DNA from: a virus | DNA length: 42,105 nucleotides | Virus record (IMG/VR): IMGVR_UViG_3300027749_000204 | Span: 1 to 42,105 of that record | Reading direction: 5' to 3' (one strand) | In this document: one piece after another, positions 17,325 to 24,457 of the stretch | Layout: each line of letters begins with the position of its first letter | How positions within the stretch are numbered: the stretch's first letter is position 1 | Made by a program: the position numbers and the translations under genes | Notes under the pieces: generated by a model | The model's input: the letters and a program-made list of their open reading frames with translations, nothing else | What the model was told of the DNA's origin: nothing | Databases searched by the model: none

Positions 17325-18956
17325 ATGGGACGTTATATAAGTACAGGTACAGCATCAACTGCTACTGGAACAACTGTTACAATTCTTAATTCAACCTGTT
17401 ATCAAGTTACTAAACACAAGTATTCGTACGATCCAACAAGTTGCTGGGCAAATCGAGTTATAATAGATACACCTGGATCGTATACATTCACAGTACCGGC
17501 CGGCGCAACTTGTATACGTACCATTGCAGTTGGCGGTGGCGGAAAAGTCAAAGGTTGCAGTCCAGTATGTTGCGGTATGGCGGGTGCTGGTGGCGGCTAC
17601 GTGGAGCGTGTGGACACTGTGGCTTCGGGTTGTACTATCACTATAGTGGTAGGAAGACAAGAAGCAGATACCACCATCTCGTATACAAATAGTAGTGCTG
17701 TTTCTAGAACACTCACAGGTGGCGGTGCTGCCGCATGTACTCCAGGAGCAGCTTCGGGCGGTGATTGGAACAGCACAGGCGGTGCCGCTGGTTATAATTT
17801 CAGTGACGGCTACCAATGCGGAAAATGCGTTTATGTAACAGCTATGGCGGCTTGTTGCGGATATTGTTTGGTATATTCAGGCATTTCTGGCCGCCAACAA
17901 GATTCAAACACTGCGGATACTGCATATTGTGCTCCAAGTCACCCAGGTGGCGGCAGTGCTGGTTCGTGGATTTGGTCAACAGGCGGTGCAGGACAATGCA
18001 CACGTCAGCAAATGTCAGTGTGCCAAGGCGACGGCTATGCAGTAAAAGCCGCTGGCGGCGGCGGCATAGGTTATATTAGTCGCAATGTGCTTGGCGGTGC
18101 AAATTGTACTTGTATCTGCACCAAAAATCAATGCGGCGTTGGTTTTCCATTCCGTAAAACTTGTTATCCAGTTGGAACCGGCGGCGGAGGCGGAACAAAG
18201 TGGGTTTGCCAAACTTGTTACGAGTATTGGACTATTGACGGATTCTGTCAAGATGGTACATGGCGAATGGGCGAAGGCGGCTGGGGCGGGAAAAATAACG
18301 ATGAAGGCCGTAGCGAAATGATGTGGTATTTCTGTTCGGACACTGCCTGTATGGGTAGAAGTTTTTGGCACAAACAAGGCCCGTCACCTAAAACTTATCC
18401 GTGGCATGACATACATGAAATGGCCGGTTCAGGCAGTGCTGGTACAGGATTCCACGCAGTTTGTTATCAATCAGACGAAGGCAGCATGTGGAATCAAGGC
18501 CATCGTGTAAATCCATATAATTGTGTTAATGCAGGCGAAGGTGCAGGAACTGGAGGTGTAGCATATAATTGTTGCGAAATGAACTCTATGGGCATGTGCT
18601 GTTGCGTGGGCGGGGCAGATGCATACGTAGGCATCAACATGCTACTAGTGTGTTGTTTAGGCATCACTAACAGGGTATGTTGTGCAGATAAAATGTATGA
18701 TCAGTTGTTTCCGTTCGTTACTCACTGTGCAGGAACACTGGGCGGATCAGGCGGCGTTAGTACTTGTAATTTAGCATCACGTGCAGGTAAAGGCGGCGGT
18801 GCAGGTGTACCAAGAAATTATCTGCTGTGTGTATGCTATGGCGGCACATACGATCTATGTAATGGTTCAGGGCCTGCATTAGCATTCCCCCCAAGCGAAT
18901 TAGACTGGCGTGCAAGTATGGCAGGTACTGGCATGGCAATCATATATTGGAAATAA
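17325..18956 (+). CDS. Cysteine- and glycine-rich virion-associated protein (copy 2)
   Basis: 543 aa with about 42 cysteines, a clear paralogue of the 529-aa protein encoded two bases upstream. Shared landmarks in order are MGR at the N-terminus, G(T/S)YTFTVP.GA.C, VGGGGK, GAGG.Y, IVVGRQE.D, TPGAASGGDWNS, EGAGTGG, CAGTLGGSGGV and GTGMAIIY at the C-terminus. Between the landmarks the two diverge strongly, although both keep a high Cys content and many Trp and Tyr residues. It has CC and CCC clusters (for example MGMCCCVGG). Its own Shine-Dalgarno is the AGGGAAG overlapping the end of the upstream gene, so translation is probably coupled. Possible products are two subunits of a heteromeric tip or two alternative receptor-binding proteins; neither is established. 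Confidence 0.75.
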   Translation: MGRYISTGTASTATGTTVTILNSTCYQVTKHKYSYDPTSCWANRVIIDTPGSYTFTVPAGATCIRTIAVGGGGKVKGCSPVCCGMAGAGGGYVERVDTVASGCTITIVVGRQEADTTISYTNSSAVSRTLTGGGAAACTPGAASGGDWNSTGGAAGYNFSDGYQCGKCVYVTAMAACCGYCLVYSGISGRQQDSNTADTAYCAPSHPGGGSAGSWIWSTGGAGQCTRQQMSVCQGDGYAVKAAGGGGIGYISRNVLGGANCTCICTKNQCGVGFPFRKTCYPVGTGGGGGTKWVCQTCYEYWTIDGFCQDGTWRMGEGGWGGKNNDEGRSEMMWYFCSDTACMGRSFWHKQGPSPKTYPWHDIHEMAGSGSAGTGFHAVCYQSDEGSMWNQGHRVNPYNCVNAGEGAGTGGVAYNCCEMNSMGMCCCVGGADAYVGINMLLVCCLGITNRVCCADKMYDQLFPFVTHCAGTLGGSGGVSTCNLASRAGKGGGAGVPRNYLLCVCYGGTYDLCNGSGPALAFPPSELDWRASMAGTGMAIIYWK

Positions 18957-18969
18957 TTAGGAGAATTAA

Positions 18970-19509
18970 ATGAGTCACGGTAAAATTTGGGCAAAAATAG
19001 TAGATAACGAAATCATGCAGATACATGATGAAGATCCATCGGGTCTTTGGCATCCAGATGCACTAGAATTGTGGCAGGAAGTTCCTGAACATGTTCATGT
19101 GGGTTGGAAGTTTAAAAATGAAGAGTGGATTAGTGGCGGCCAGTGGCTAGATGAACACATAGCGGCAAACCCACCGCCTCCTCCCGGCCCGCCTTGTGGT
19201 CGTATTGATTACACAATTGGTGTTAATAATGAAACGTATAAAGCCACTGTATTGTTTGATATTCAGGTAGGCGGAATATGGACTGAGTTCTATGTTGACA
19301 TCGACGGCAAACGATATGAAAATTTAACTGAAAATGAGTATGTTGACCTTGAGTTAGTGTTTGATCAAGGTGATACACCCCGTCAAGTTCCTGTTATAAT
19401 CACAACAATTGGCCCAGGTGGTACACATGTTGAAGATTTAACGGATGTTGAAATTGAAAGACAACTTATCATTCCAGAAAAGTTTATTCCATTCTTTGCA
19501 AGAAAATAA
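18970..19509 (+). CDS. Tail-fibre-associated protein with Pro hinge
   Basis: 179 aa. The start is supported by AGGAG at 18959-18963. Residues about 1-60 (KIWAKIVDNEIMQIH, then GLWHPDALELWQEVPEHVHV, then GWKF) match the short N-terminal module found in many phage tail-fibre and fibre-assembly proteins. A proline stretch (NPPPPPGPPCG, about residues 72-82) separates it from an acidic, beta-rich C-terminal part (FDIQVGGIWTEFYVDIDGKR). It is the last gene of the fibre operon and is directly followed by a strong terminator. It could be a fibre-assembly chaperone or a small fibre subunit; the sequence does not decide. Confidence 0.65.
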   Translation: MSHGKIWAKIVDNEIMQIHDEDPSGLWHPDALELWQEVPEHVHVGWKFKNEEWISGGQWLDEHIAANPPPPPGPPCGRIDYTIGVNNETYKATVLFDIQVGGIWTEFYVDIDGKRYENLTENEYVDLELVFDQGDTPRQVPVIITTIGPGGTHVEDLTDVEIERQLIIPEKFIPFFARK

Positions 19510-19522
19510 TTTGCACATGATT

Positions 19523-19550
19523 CAAAAAAGGGCATCAATGCCCTTTTTTG
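19523..19550 (+). terminator. Strong intrinsic terminator ending the fibre operon
   Basis: A near-perfect hairpin with GGGCAT / ATGCCC arms flanked by six A on the left and six T on the right, starting 13 bases after the stop of the 18970 gene. The A-run/T-run symmetry means it could also act on the minus strand. It separates the fibre block from the enzyme island. Confidence 0.9.
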
Positions 19551-19583
19551 ATGACTAAATTTTTTTACCAGTATGTCAGATTA

Positions 19584-19591
19584 TTTAAATA
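19584..19591 (+). promoter_or_regulatory. Possible late-promoter octamer TTTAAATA
   Basis: One mismatch from TATAAATA, in the 134-base gap after the terminator and 52 bases before the ATG of the first SGNH gene. Some promoter is needed here because the terminator isolates this gene. The match is weak in AT-rich DNA. Confidence 0.35.
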
Positions 19592-19643
19592 TAGAATGGA
19601 ATTATTAATCGATACACACTATTAATATTTGTCTCAATAAATT

Positions 19644-20435
19644 ATGAACGTAACTGAAATTATACTAGAACACACAGCCAATGAATTTATCACAGAAATT
19701 GCAATAGACAGCAAAGAATTTTGTCTAGATAAATCTCATTTTTTTAATTATCCAAAACAAATTGTTTATCATTTCAATCAGCTGGGATATCGTGATCAAG
19801 AATGGCATGGTGACATATCTAATGGTATATGGTGTGTCGGAGATAGTTTTACAGTAGGGCTTGGCCAGCCTTTTGAAGAAATTTGGCCGCAATTAGTTCA
19901 GAAAAAACTAGGACAAAAAACATTTAATATGAGTATGAATGGAGCCAGCAATGATTGGATTGCTAGAAGAATACAATTCATATTGGATAATTTTGAACCA
20001 TCGTTATTACTGGTACAATGGAGTTACACACACCGGCGAGAAAATTCTAATACCATGCTGAGTGACGAGGCCCGAGCTGGCCATTTTAGTAAAGAATTAG
20101 AGATGGAATTAGAATATATAAATCACCTGCCAAAAACAAAACAACTTGACCGCATAACTGTGTTAGATAATCTAGATATTGAAAATTGTTTGCATAATAT
20201 CATGTCGATATCAAATGAACACAACGTAAACATAATACATTCATTTGTTCCAGAATTTTTTAATCCTTTGACTGATCCTCAAGCTTCAATTTATTCAGTC
20301 CTAGAAAAACACAATATTAATTTTTTCCCTGCACAAGAACAACTTGACTTTGCAAGAGATGGGTTTCATTATGACATACTTACAGCAACACACTATGCTG
20401 ATCAATATGTTAGCAAAATAAAAACATTATCTTAG
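19644..20435 (+). CDS. SGNH/GDSL-like hydrolase (copy 1)
   Basis: 263 aa. Three SGNH landmarks are in place: block I GDSFT with Ser68, an Asn-containing block MNGASNDW (about 97-105), and C-terminal D239-G-F-H242 (the DxxH of block V). Members of this fold hydrolyse esters, often acetyl groups on carbohydrates, using a Ser-Asp-His catalytic set. There is no signal peptide or membrane segment, so the enzyme would act in the host cytoplasm or as part of the virion. It has a paralogue at 22371-23129. No Shine-Dalgarno is visible; the start agrees with the paralogue when the N-termini are aligned. Surface-polysaccharide or glycan deacetylation is the best general guess, with the substrate unknown. 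Confidence 0.72.
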   Translation: MNVTEIILEHTANEFITEIAIDSKEFCLDKSHFFNYPKQIVYHFNQLGYRDQEWHGDISNGIWCVGDSFTVGLGQPFEEIWPQLVQKKLGQKTFNMSMNGASNDWIARRIQFILDNFEPSLLLVQWSYTHRRENSNTMLSDEARAGHFSKELEMELEYINHLPKTKQLDRITVLDNLDIENCLHNIMSISNEHNVNIIHSFVPEFFNPLTDPQASIYSVLEKHNINFFPAQEQLDFARDGFHYDILTATHYADQYVSKIKTLS

Positions 20436-20472
20436 TTTTTATCCTATATTTGCCTTATGATAATTTGTAGCC

Positions 20473-20480
20473 TATAAATA
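20473..20480 (+). promoter_or_regulatory. Consensus late promoter TATAAATA, 4 nt before ATG
   Basis: An exact match to the T4 late-promoter consensus in a 49-base intergenic gap. The octamer is separated from the ATG at 20485 by only four bases (TCAT). With the T4 rule (octamer at about -13 to -6) transcription would start at or within one base of the ATG, giving a leaderless message. Confidence 0.65.
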
Positions 20481-20484
20481 TCAT

Positions 20485-21252
20485 ATGAAAAATCTACATG
20501 AACTTCAAGTAGTCTTTGTTAACTATGCTATTGGCAGCGGCGGCTGGTTTTTAGCATCCTTAATACAAAAATGGATAAACCCGTTATTAACTTTGAAAAT
20601 TGACAAGAACGGGTCAGGACACGCAAATACGTATATCTATCACATTAATAGTTTGTATAAAGACTTTATGCACAGTGATATTGGGCTGAGTATAATTAAT
20701 GATTTGAAATATGACACATATTCAGAAAATCAGCGAATTGAGTATTTAAAAGACAGTATTAAAATCAGTAATGTAACTGATAGCATAATGGTAGTATCAT
20801 TACACTGTGCTAACTTAGATATATTTCTTAAAGCATTTCCTTCTGCTAAATTTATCTGTATTAACATCACAACTGATGAAATACTTAGATGTAGATTTAA
20901 CTTTTTATATAAAGCAATGGTAGCAAGGCCTGAACTATTTGAGGGGATGATAAAAACGCATGGCAAGAATTTAGACGAATCACTGACTAAACTCAAACAT
21001 TTAAACAAAGAAAATTTAGATTATTTTGAATGGACTGATGCTGAAATTATTAAATTCATGCCCAAAGAATTTTATAGTTCTGATAAAGTTATGAATGTAC
21101 AATACTCTGATTATATTAACGGTGACGATGCTGTATTTTTAGACTCTATAGCTGAATTTCTAAATTTAAATATTAACCAAGAACAATTTGATGAAGCTGT
21201 GGAAGATCTAGTTACTTACAGATTTAGTCAGCCTCCCTTGCCAATTAGTTGA
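20485..21252 (+). CDS. Sulfotransferase-like protein
   Basis: 255 aa. An N-terminal strand-loop (VVFVNYAIGSGGWFLASLIQ, loop about residues 15-25) resembles the phosphosulfate-binding loop of P-loop sulfotransferases. A following hydrophobic strand (AKFICINITTDEIL) and the C-terminal VQYSDYINGDD then LDSIAEFLNL, FDEAVEDL also suit that family. A clear 3'-phosphate-binding Arg/Ser motif was not found, so the assignment is tentative. The next gene encodes a clearer sulfotransferase-like protein, seven bases downstream. The ATG is directly preceded by a late promoter at 20473-20480 and has no Shine-Dalgarno. A generic NTP-binding or host-takeover protein is the alternative. Confidence 0.45.
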   Translation: MKNLHELQVVFVNYAIGSGGWFLASLIQKWINPLLTLKIDKNGSGHANTYIYHINSLYKDFMHSDIGLSIINDLKYDTYSENQRIEYLKDSIKISNVTDSIMVVSLHCANLDIFLKAFPSAKFICINITTDEILRCRFNFLYKAMVARPELFEGMIKTHGKNLDESLTKLKHLNKENLDYFEWTDAEIIKFMPKEFYSSDKVMNVQYSDYINGDDAVFLDSIAEFLNLNINQEQFDEAVEDLVTYRFSQPPLPIS

Positions 21253-21259
21253 ATTCATT

Positions 21260-22390
21260 ATGAACATAATAGTATTAACTCCTGATAGAGTAGGATCAAC
21301 ATTACTACAAAAGTTTTTAACCATGACTATGCAGAATTATAATTACGGAAAACCAGTAATAAATCTGCATGAAATAACAAATGGACTTGTTTCATATCAT
21401 TCCAAAACATTTGATCAAACTGTTTTAGGAAAACCCAGTAAGGAATTATGGGGCTATCATCAAACATTGGAAGAAGTTGTAACACTGTTATCGTCTGCAG
21501 ACCACTACAAAGTCAGTAGGCTAGCACAATATCATATTTTAAATCGAAAAGATAGTTTACAAGATCAATTGAGTCTATACAAATATATAAACGATAATTT
21601 TTATATCATCAGTGCTCGTCGCGAAAATTTATTTGAACATGCCCTTAGCTGGTGTGTTGTTGCGTTCACAAAACATCTTAATATCTACACACATGAAGAT
21701 AAAATTGATGTTTTTAAAAATCTATATAAAAAACAAATTACCATAGATCAAGAAGTGTTTAAAAATTATCTAGACAAATATTTAATATACTTGAAGTGGG
21801 TAGACGACCATTTCATGATCAATTCAGTATTTAATTACGACACACATACAAAAGATTTAGAAAAATATGTTAACCAGTTGGATATATTTCCAGAAGGACA
21901 GCAAATTAAAACTTGGCAAGAAACATATGGTATCTCTTGGAACACATGGAATAAATGTCATTATACCCTAAGCGATATGAGCGGAATCAGTAGTATTGAT
22001 TATACCGCATCCCAGAAATTACTCAACGCTCCATTAAACACAAATCTTCCAAATAATGCCATGAGTTTGACCGAGATCATTTCTCGCAATAGTATCGGAG
22101 TTGCCCAACAGCAGATGCTGACAACAAACCTTCCAGCATATTATGAAGTGTACAAAACTATAGACCACATGGTTGGTAACGGAACTTTGATAAACGGTAT
22201 GCCAATAAAATTGCAAACTTTAGCAGAAAAAGCAATGCTGATTAAAAATTTTAAAGAGTGTTTAGATACATATAACACATGGAGCAGTAAAAATAAAGCA
22301 GGCTCTCAGTTGTCAATAGAAAATCTTGGAGAAACTGCGTTGGCAGAATTAAAAAACTGGTATGACACAAATGAATTTAGATCAAATTAA
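21260..22390 (+). CDS. Sulfotransferase-family protein
   Basis: 376 aa. The N-terminus MNIIVLTPDRVGSTLLQKFL contains the loop DRVGSTLL (residues 9-16), like the PAPS 5'-phosphosulfate loop. ISARRENLFEHALSW (about 117-131) resembles the 3'-phosphate-binding element (R..N....ALS). I recognise this type from marine T4-like phages, where it is annotated as sulfotransferase or hypothetical. The reaction would be sulfo transfer from PAPS to a hydroxyl, probably on a glycan. The last 20 bases overlap the next gene, so translation is probably coupled. It has no Shine-Dalgarno. The C-terminal 120 residues, predicted helical, match no family I know. Confidence 0.6.
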   Translation: MNIIVLTPDRVGSTLLQKFLTMTMQNYNYGKPVINLHEITNGLVSYHSKTFDQTVLGKPSKELWGYHQTLEEVVTLLSSADHYKVSRLAQYHILNRKDSLQDQLSLYKYINDNFYIISARRENLFEHALSWCVVAFTKHLNIYTHEDKIDVFKNLYKKQITIDQEVFKNYLDKYLIYLKWVDDHFMINSVFNYDTHTKDLEKYVNQLDIFPEGQQIKTWQETYGISWNTWNKCHYTLSDMSGISSIDYTASQKLLNAPLNTNLPNNAMSLTEIISRNSIGVAQQQMLTTNLPAYYEVYKTIDHMVGNGTLINGMPIKLQTLAEKAMLIKNFKECLDTYNTWSSKNKAGSQLSIENLGETALAELKNWYDTNEFRSN

Positions 22391-23129
22391 ACTACAAAAG
22401 ACTGTGGACGAATTTCTCACAGAAGTTGGCATAGACAGTCTAAACTTGTGCAAAGACCCAATACATTTTAAAAATTACTCAAAAATTGTAATTTATAAAT
22501 TCAATCAAATGGGGTATCGAGATGACGAATGGCCTGAAAATATATTGGGTAATATTTGGGCAGTGGGCGATAGTTTCACTGTAGGACTAGGGCAACCTGT
22601 TGAAGAAACGTGGTCTAAAATTGTAGAAAAACAATTAGATAAACGTGTAATTAATGTGGCAATGAACGGTGCAAGCAACAGTTGGATCACAAGAAGAATT
22701 CAATTTATTCTAGATAACTTTAATCCAGCCGCTATACTGGTGCAATGGAGTTATTTGCATCGGAGAGAAAATTCTGACAATACGCTGCCAGATGAAGACA
22801 GGGCACTGCATTTTGACGTAAAATTAATAAAAACAAAAGAAGATGTAACTGTATTAAATCAGATTGATGCACAGCATTTGTTAGATAACATCCATTCGAT
22901 ACAAAATAAAAATAATGTAAAAATAATACATTCTTTCATACCTAAATTTTATAATAATGATGCCAATCTGGCTTTGCCAATATATAAAGAGTTAGAAAAT
23001 AATAATATTAATTTTTTCCCTGAACTAAAGCAAATTGATTTTGCAAGGGATGGGTTTCATTATGACATACTTACAGCAACAAGATATGCTGAATGGTATG
23101 TTAAAAAATACAGTAGTGACCAGTTATAA
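22371..23129 (+). CDS. SGNH/GDSL-like hydrolase (copy 2)
   Basis: 252 aa from the ATG at 22371. An in-frame ATG at 22362 exists, but aligning MNLDQIKLQKTVDEFLTEVG with the paralogue's MNVTEIILEHTANEFITEIA puts both starts and both GDSFT motifs (Ser68) in the same register, so 22371 is preferred. D227-G-F-H230 forms the block V motif and AMNGASNSW is conserved. A 33-base tract around DGFHYDILTAT (23049-23081) is identical to 20358-20390 in copy 1. It overlaps the upstream sulfotransferase-like gene by 20 bases and ends tail-to-tail with the oxygenase gene, overlapping it by six bases. Likely an esterase-type enzyme with unknown substrate. Confidence 0.72.
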   Translation: MNLDQIKLQKTVDEFLTEVGIDSLNLCKDPIHFKNYSKIVIYKFNQMGYRDDEWPENILGNIWAVGDSFTVGLGQPVEETWSKIVEKQLDKRVINVAMNGASNSWITRRIQFILDNFNPAAILVQWSYLHRRENSDNTLPDEDRALHFDVKLIKTKEDVTVLNQIDAQHLLDNIHSIQNKNNVKIIHSFIPKFYNNDANLALPIYKELENNNINFFPELKQIDFARDGFHYDILTATRYAEWYVKKYSSDQL

Positions 23130-23717
23130 TTTGATGCCAGTTGATTTGTAAATCTTATCACGAGTATAGTAAGTGGCAACATTGCCGGAGATACATATCT
23201 CCATATTGATAGCAATCCTGTAATCTAATGAAGAGTGAATCTGAGGCTCGTGATACACATAATTAGGCATAATCAAAAGATCATCTTCATCAGGCATGAA
23301 CAAGATAGGCTCCTGCATTTTATTTTTTGCAATAACTAGCCCTCCTTCTTCTCCTGAAATATCGTGGGGAAGTTTCAAATAATAAATGGCGTTAATTGAC
23401 GATGTTTTTATATGATTATGAAGATTAGTCTTAAAGTTATCTCTATTATAGACATTTGCCCAACACCATGATTTATTTCTGTCTGCAAGCGATAACGGTC
23501 CAAATACAGTATTGACTGTAGACAACAGATATGCATATAGATTTTTAAAGTCACCGTTATTATCAGTCACGTGAAAAGTATATCCTCCGTGATATTTAGA
23601 AATATCATCTTTTTGAGAAAGCACAGTACTAATCATCCGTTGTCTAGTTTTGGAATCTATTGTATATGTAGTCTCTAATATTTCCGGAAACTCAACATTA
23701 TAATAAATGTTAGACAT
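23124..23717 (-). CDS. 2OG-Fe(II) oxygenase-like protein (second gene of pair)
   Basis: 197 aa. The pattern WCWANVYN, LHNHIKTSS (His100, His102), AIYYLKLP, DDLLIMPNYVYHEP (His156) and YRIAINMEI (Arg167) follows the small 2OG-Fe(II) dioxygenases of the phage-common 2OG-FeII_Oxy_5 type: two His ligands near a turn, a distal His and an Arg for the 2-oxoglutarate carboxylate. Such enzymes hydroxylate proteins or small molecules. It overlaps the upstream 207-aa paralogue by eight bases (ATGTCTAA), so the pair is one minus-strand operon. Its stop codon is interlocked with that of the SGNH gene on the other strand. No terminator fits between them. Confidence 0.65.
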   Translation of the reverse strand: MSNIYYNVEFPEILETTYTIDSKTRQRMISTVLSQKDDISKYHGGYTFHVTDNNGDFKNLYAYLLSTVNTVFGPLSLADRNKSWCWANVYNRDNFKTNLHNHIKTSSINAIYYLKLPHDISGEEGGLVIAKNKMQEPILFMPDEDDLLIMPNYVYHEPQIHSSLDYRIAINMEICISGNVATYYTRDKIYKSTGIKL

Positions 23718-24333
23718 GGGTATTAATATTAAAACTTATAACAATTCTATCAGACCCGGATTGATTACGTGCCGACTCGTGTTTTAAATATCCAGGAAAT
23801 ACAATTAGTTTGCCAGGAGTTACTGGAATAGTTATACGTGTATTTCCACGATATCTGACACCGTCTGGCTCGTTGCTCAATGCATATTCTTTAGGATCTG
23901 TTAAAATTAAATCACCGCAATCAACTTCCGCACTGACATAATAAGCACCGCTCCAGTGTGCAGTTCCATGATTATGCGGCGGCACATATGCACCCTGCGG
24001 ATATACATTTGTCCAAGAATTTATAAAATCCCACTTGCCTGTAAAGTCTAACCGACTAAAAAATTCAGAAATAGTTGGCTTAATCAAACTAAACACGCCA
24101 TTGAATTCGGGTAACAATAATAGATTGTTAGCGTTATTAAATGAACTATACCCAGTTGATCCAAAATTGTCTGTCAATATATGATTATTCCACTCGTAGC
24201 TTAATAGTCTTTTATCATCCATGTTTGCAAATAGCTTTTCGATATTTTGAGATAGCTGTGCATTAAGCTCGTGTGTATCAGCTTGTTGAGATTCTAAGAT
24301 TGGTACAGAAAATCCGTTAATTATTTTGTTCAT
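23710..24333 (-). CDS. 2OG-Fe(II) oxygenase family protein
   Basis: 207 aa, the clearer member of the pair. WTNVYPQGAYVPPHNHG (His120, His122), then WSGAYYVSAE and GDLILTDP, then TPGKLIVFPGYLKHESARN (His185) and SDRIVISFN (Arg196) is the classic layout of the 2OG-FeII_Oxy_5 family common in marine T4-like phages. Expected chemistry is 2-oxoglutarate- and O2-dependent hydroxylation; the substrate is unknown. The length is normal for the family. It is divergent from the glycosyltransferase gene at 24458 across 124 bases. No convincing promoter could be read on the minus strand, and only a weak AGAG precedes the ATG. Confidence 0.82.
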   Translation of the reverse strand: MNKIINGFSVPILESQQADTHELNAQLSQNIEKLFANMDDKRLLSYEWNNHILTDNFGSTGYSSFNNANNLLLLPEFNGVFSLIKPTISEFFSRLDFTGKWDFINSWTNVYPQGAYVPPHNHGTAHWSGAYYVSAEVDCGDLILTDPKEYALSNEPDGVRYRGNTRITIPVTPGKLIVFPGYLKHESARNQSGSDRIVISFNINTHV

Positions 24334-24378
24334 ACTCTACTTATCTTATCTAAATACGTACTAATTCAATCATGGCTC

Positions 24379-24408
24379 TTGACTACAAAGCCAATAGTAA
24401 GCTATACT
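24379..24408 (+). promoter_or_regulatory. Sigma-70-like promoter for the GT9-carbamoyltransferase operon
   Basis: TTGACT (24379-24384), 18-base spacer, TATACT (24403-24408), each box five of six to consensus, 49 bases before the ATG at 24458. A short dyad, TAGTA / TACTA at 24395-24409, overlaps the -10 box. Host RNA polymerase could read this operon before late transcription begins. Confidence 0.6.
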
Positions 24409-24420
24409 AAAAAAATAGAT

Positions 24421-24428
24421 TATAAATA
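24421..24428 (+). promoter_or_regulatory. Consensus late promoter TATAAATA
   Basis: An exact T4-type late octamer ending 29 bases before the ATG of the 24458 gene and lying 12 bases after the sigma-70-like -10 box. The operon may be expressed both early and late. Confidence 0.65.
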
Positions 24429-24457
24429 TCTTTAACTGAGTATATTAAAGGGCAATA

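Noticed and set aside
22362-22370. Earlier ATG for the second SGNH gene
   Set aside because: Alignment with the first SGNH protein puts the common start and GDSFT at the same residue numbers only if translation begins at 22371.
24334-24457. Late promoter CTAAATA at 24350-24356 on the plus strand
   Set aside because: It is about 100 bases from the ATG, and a perfect TATAAATA lies closer at 24421; probably chance in AT-rich DNA.
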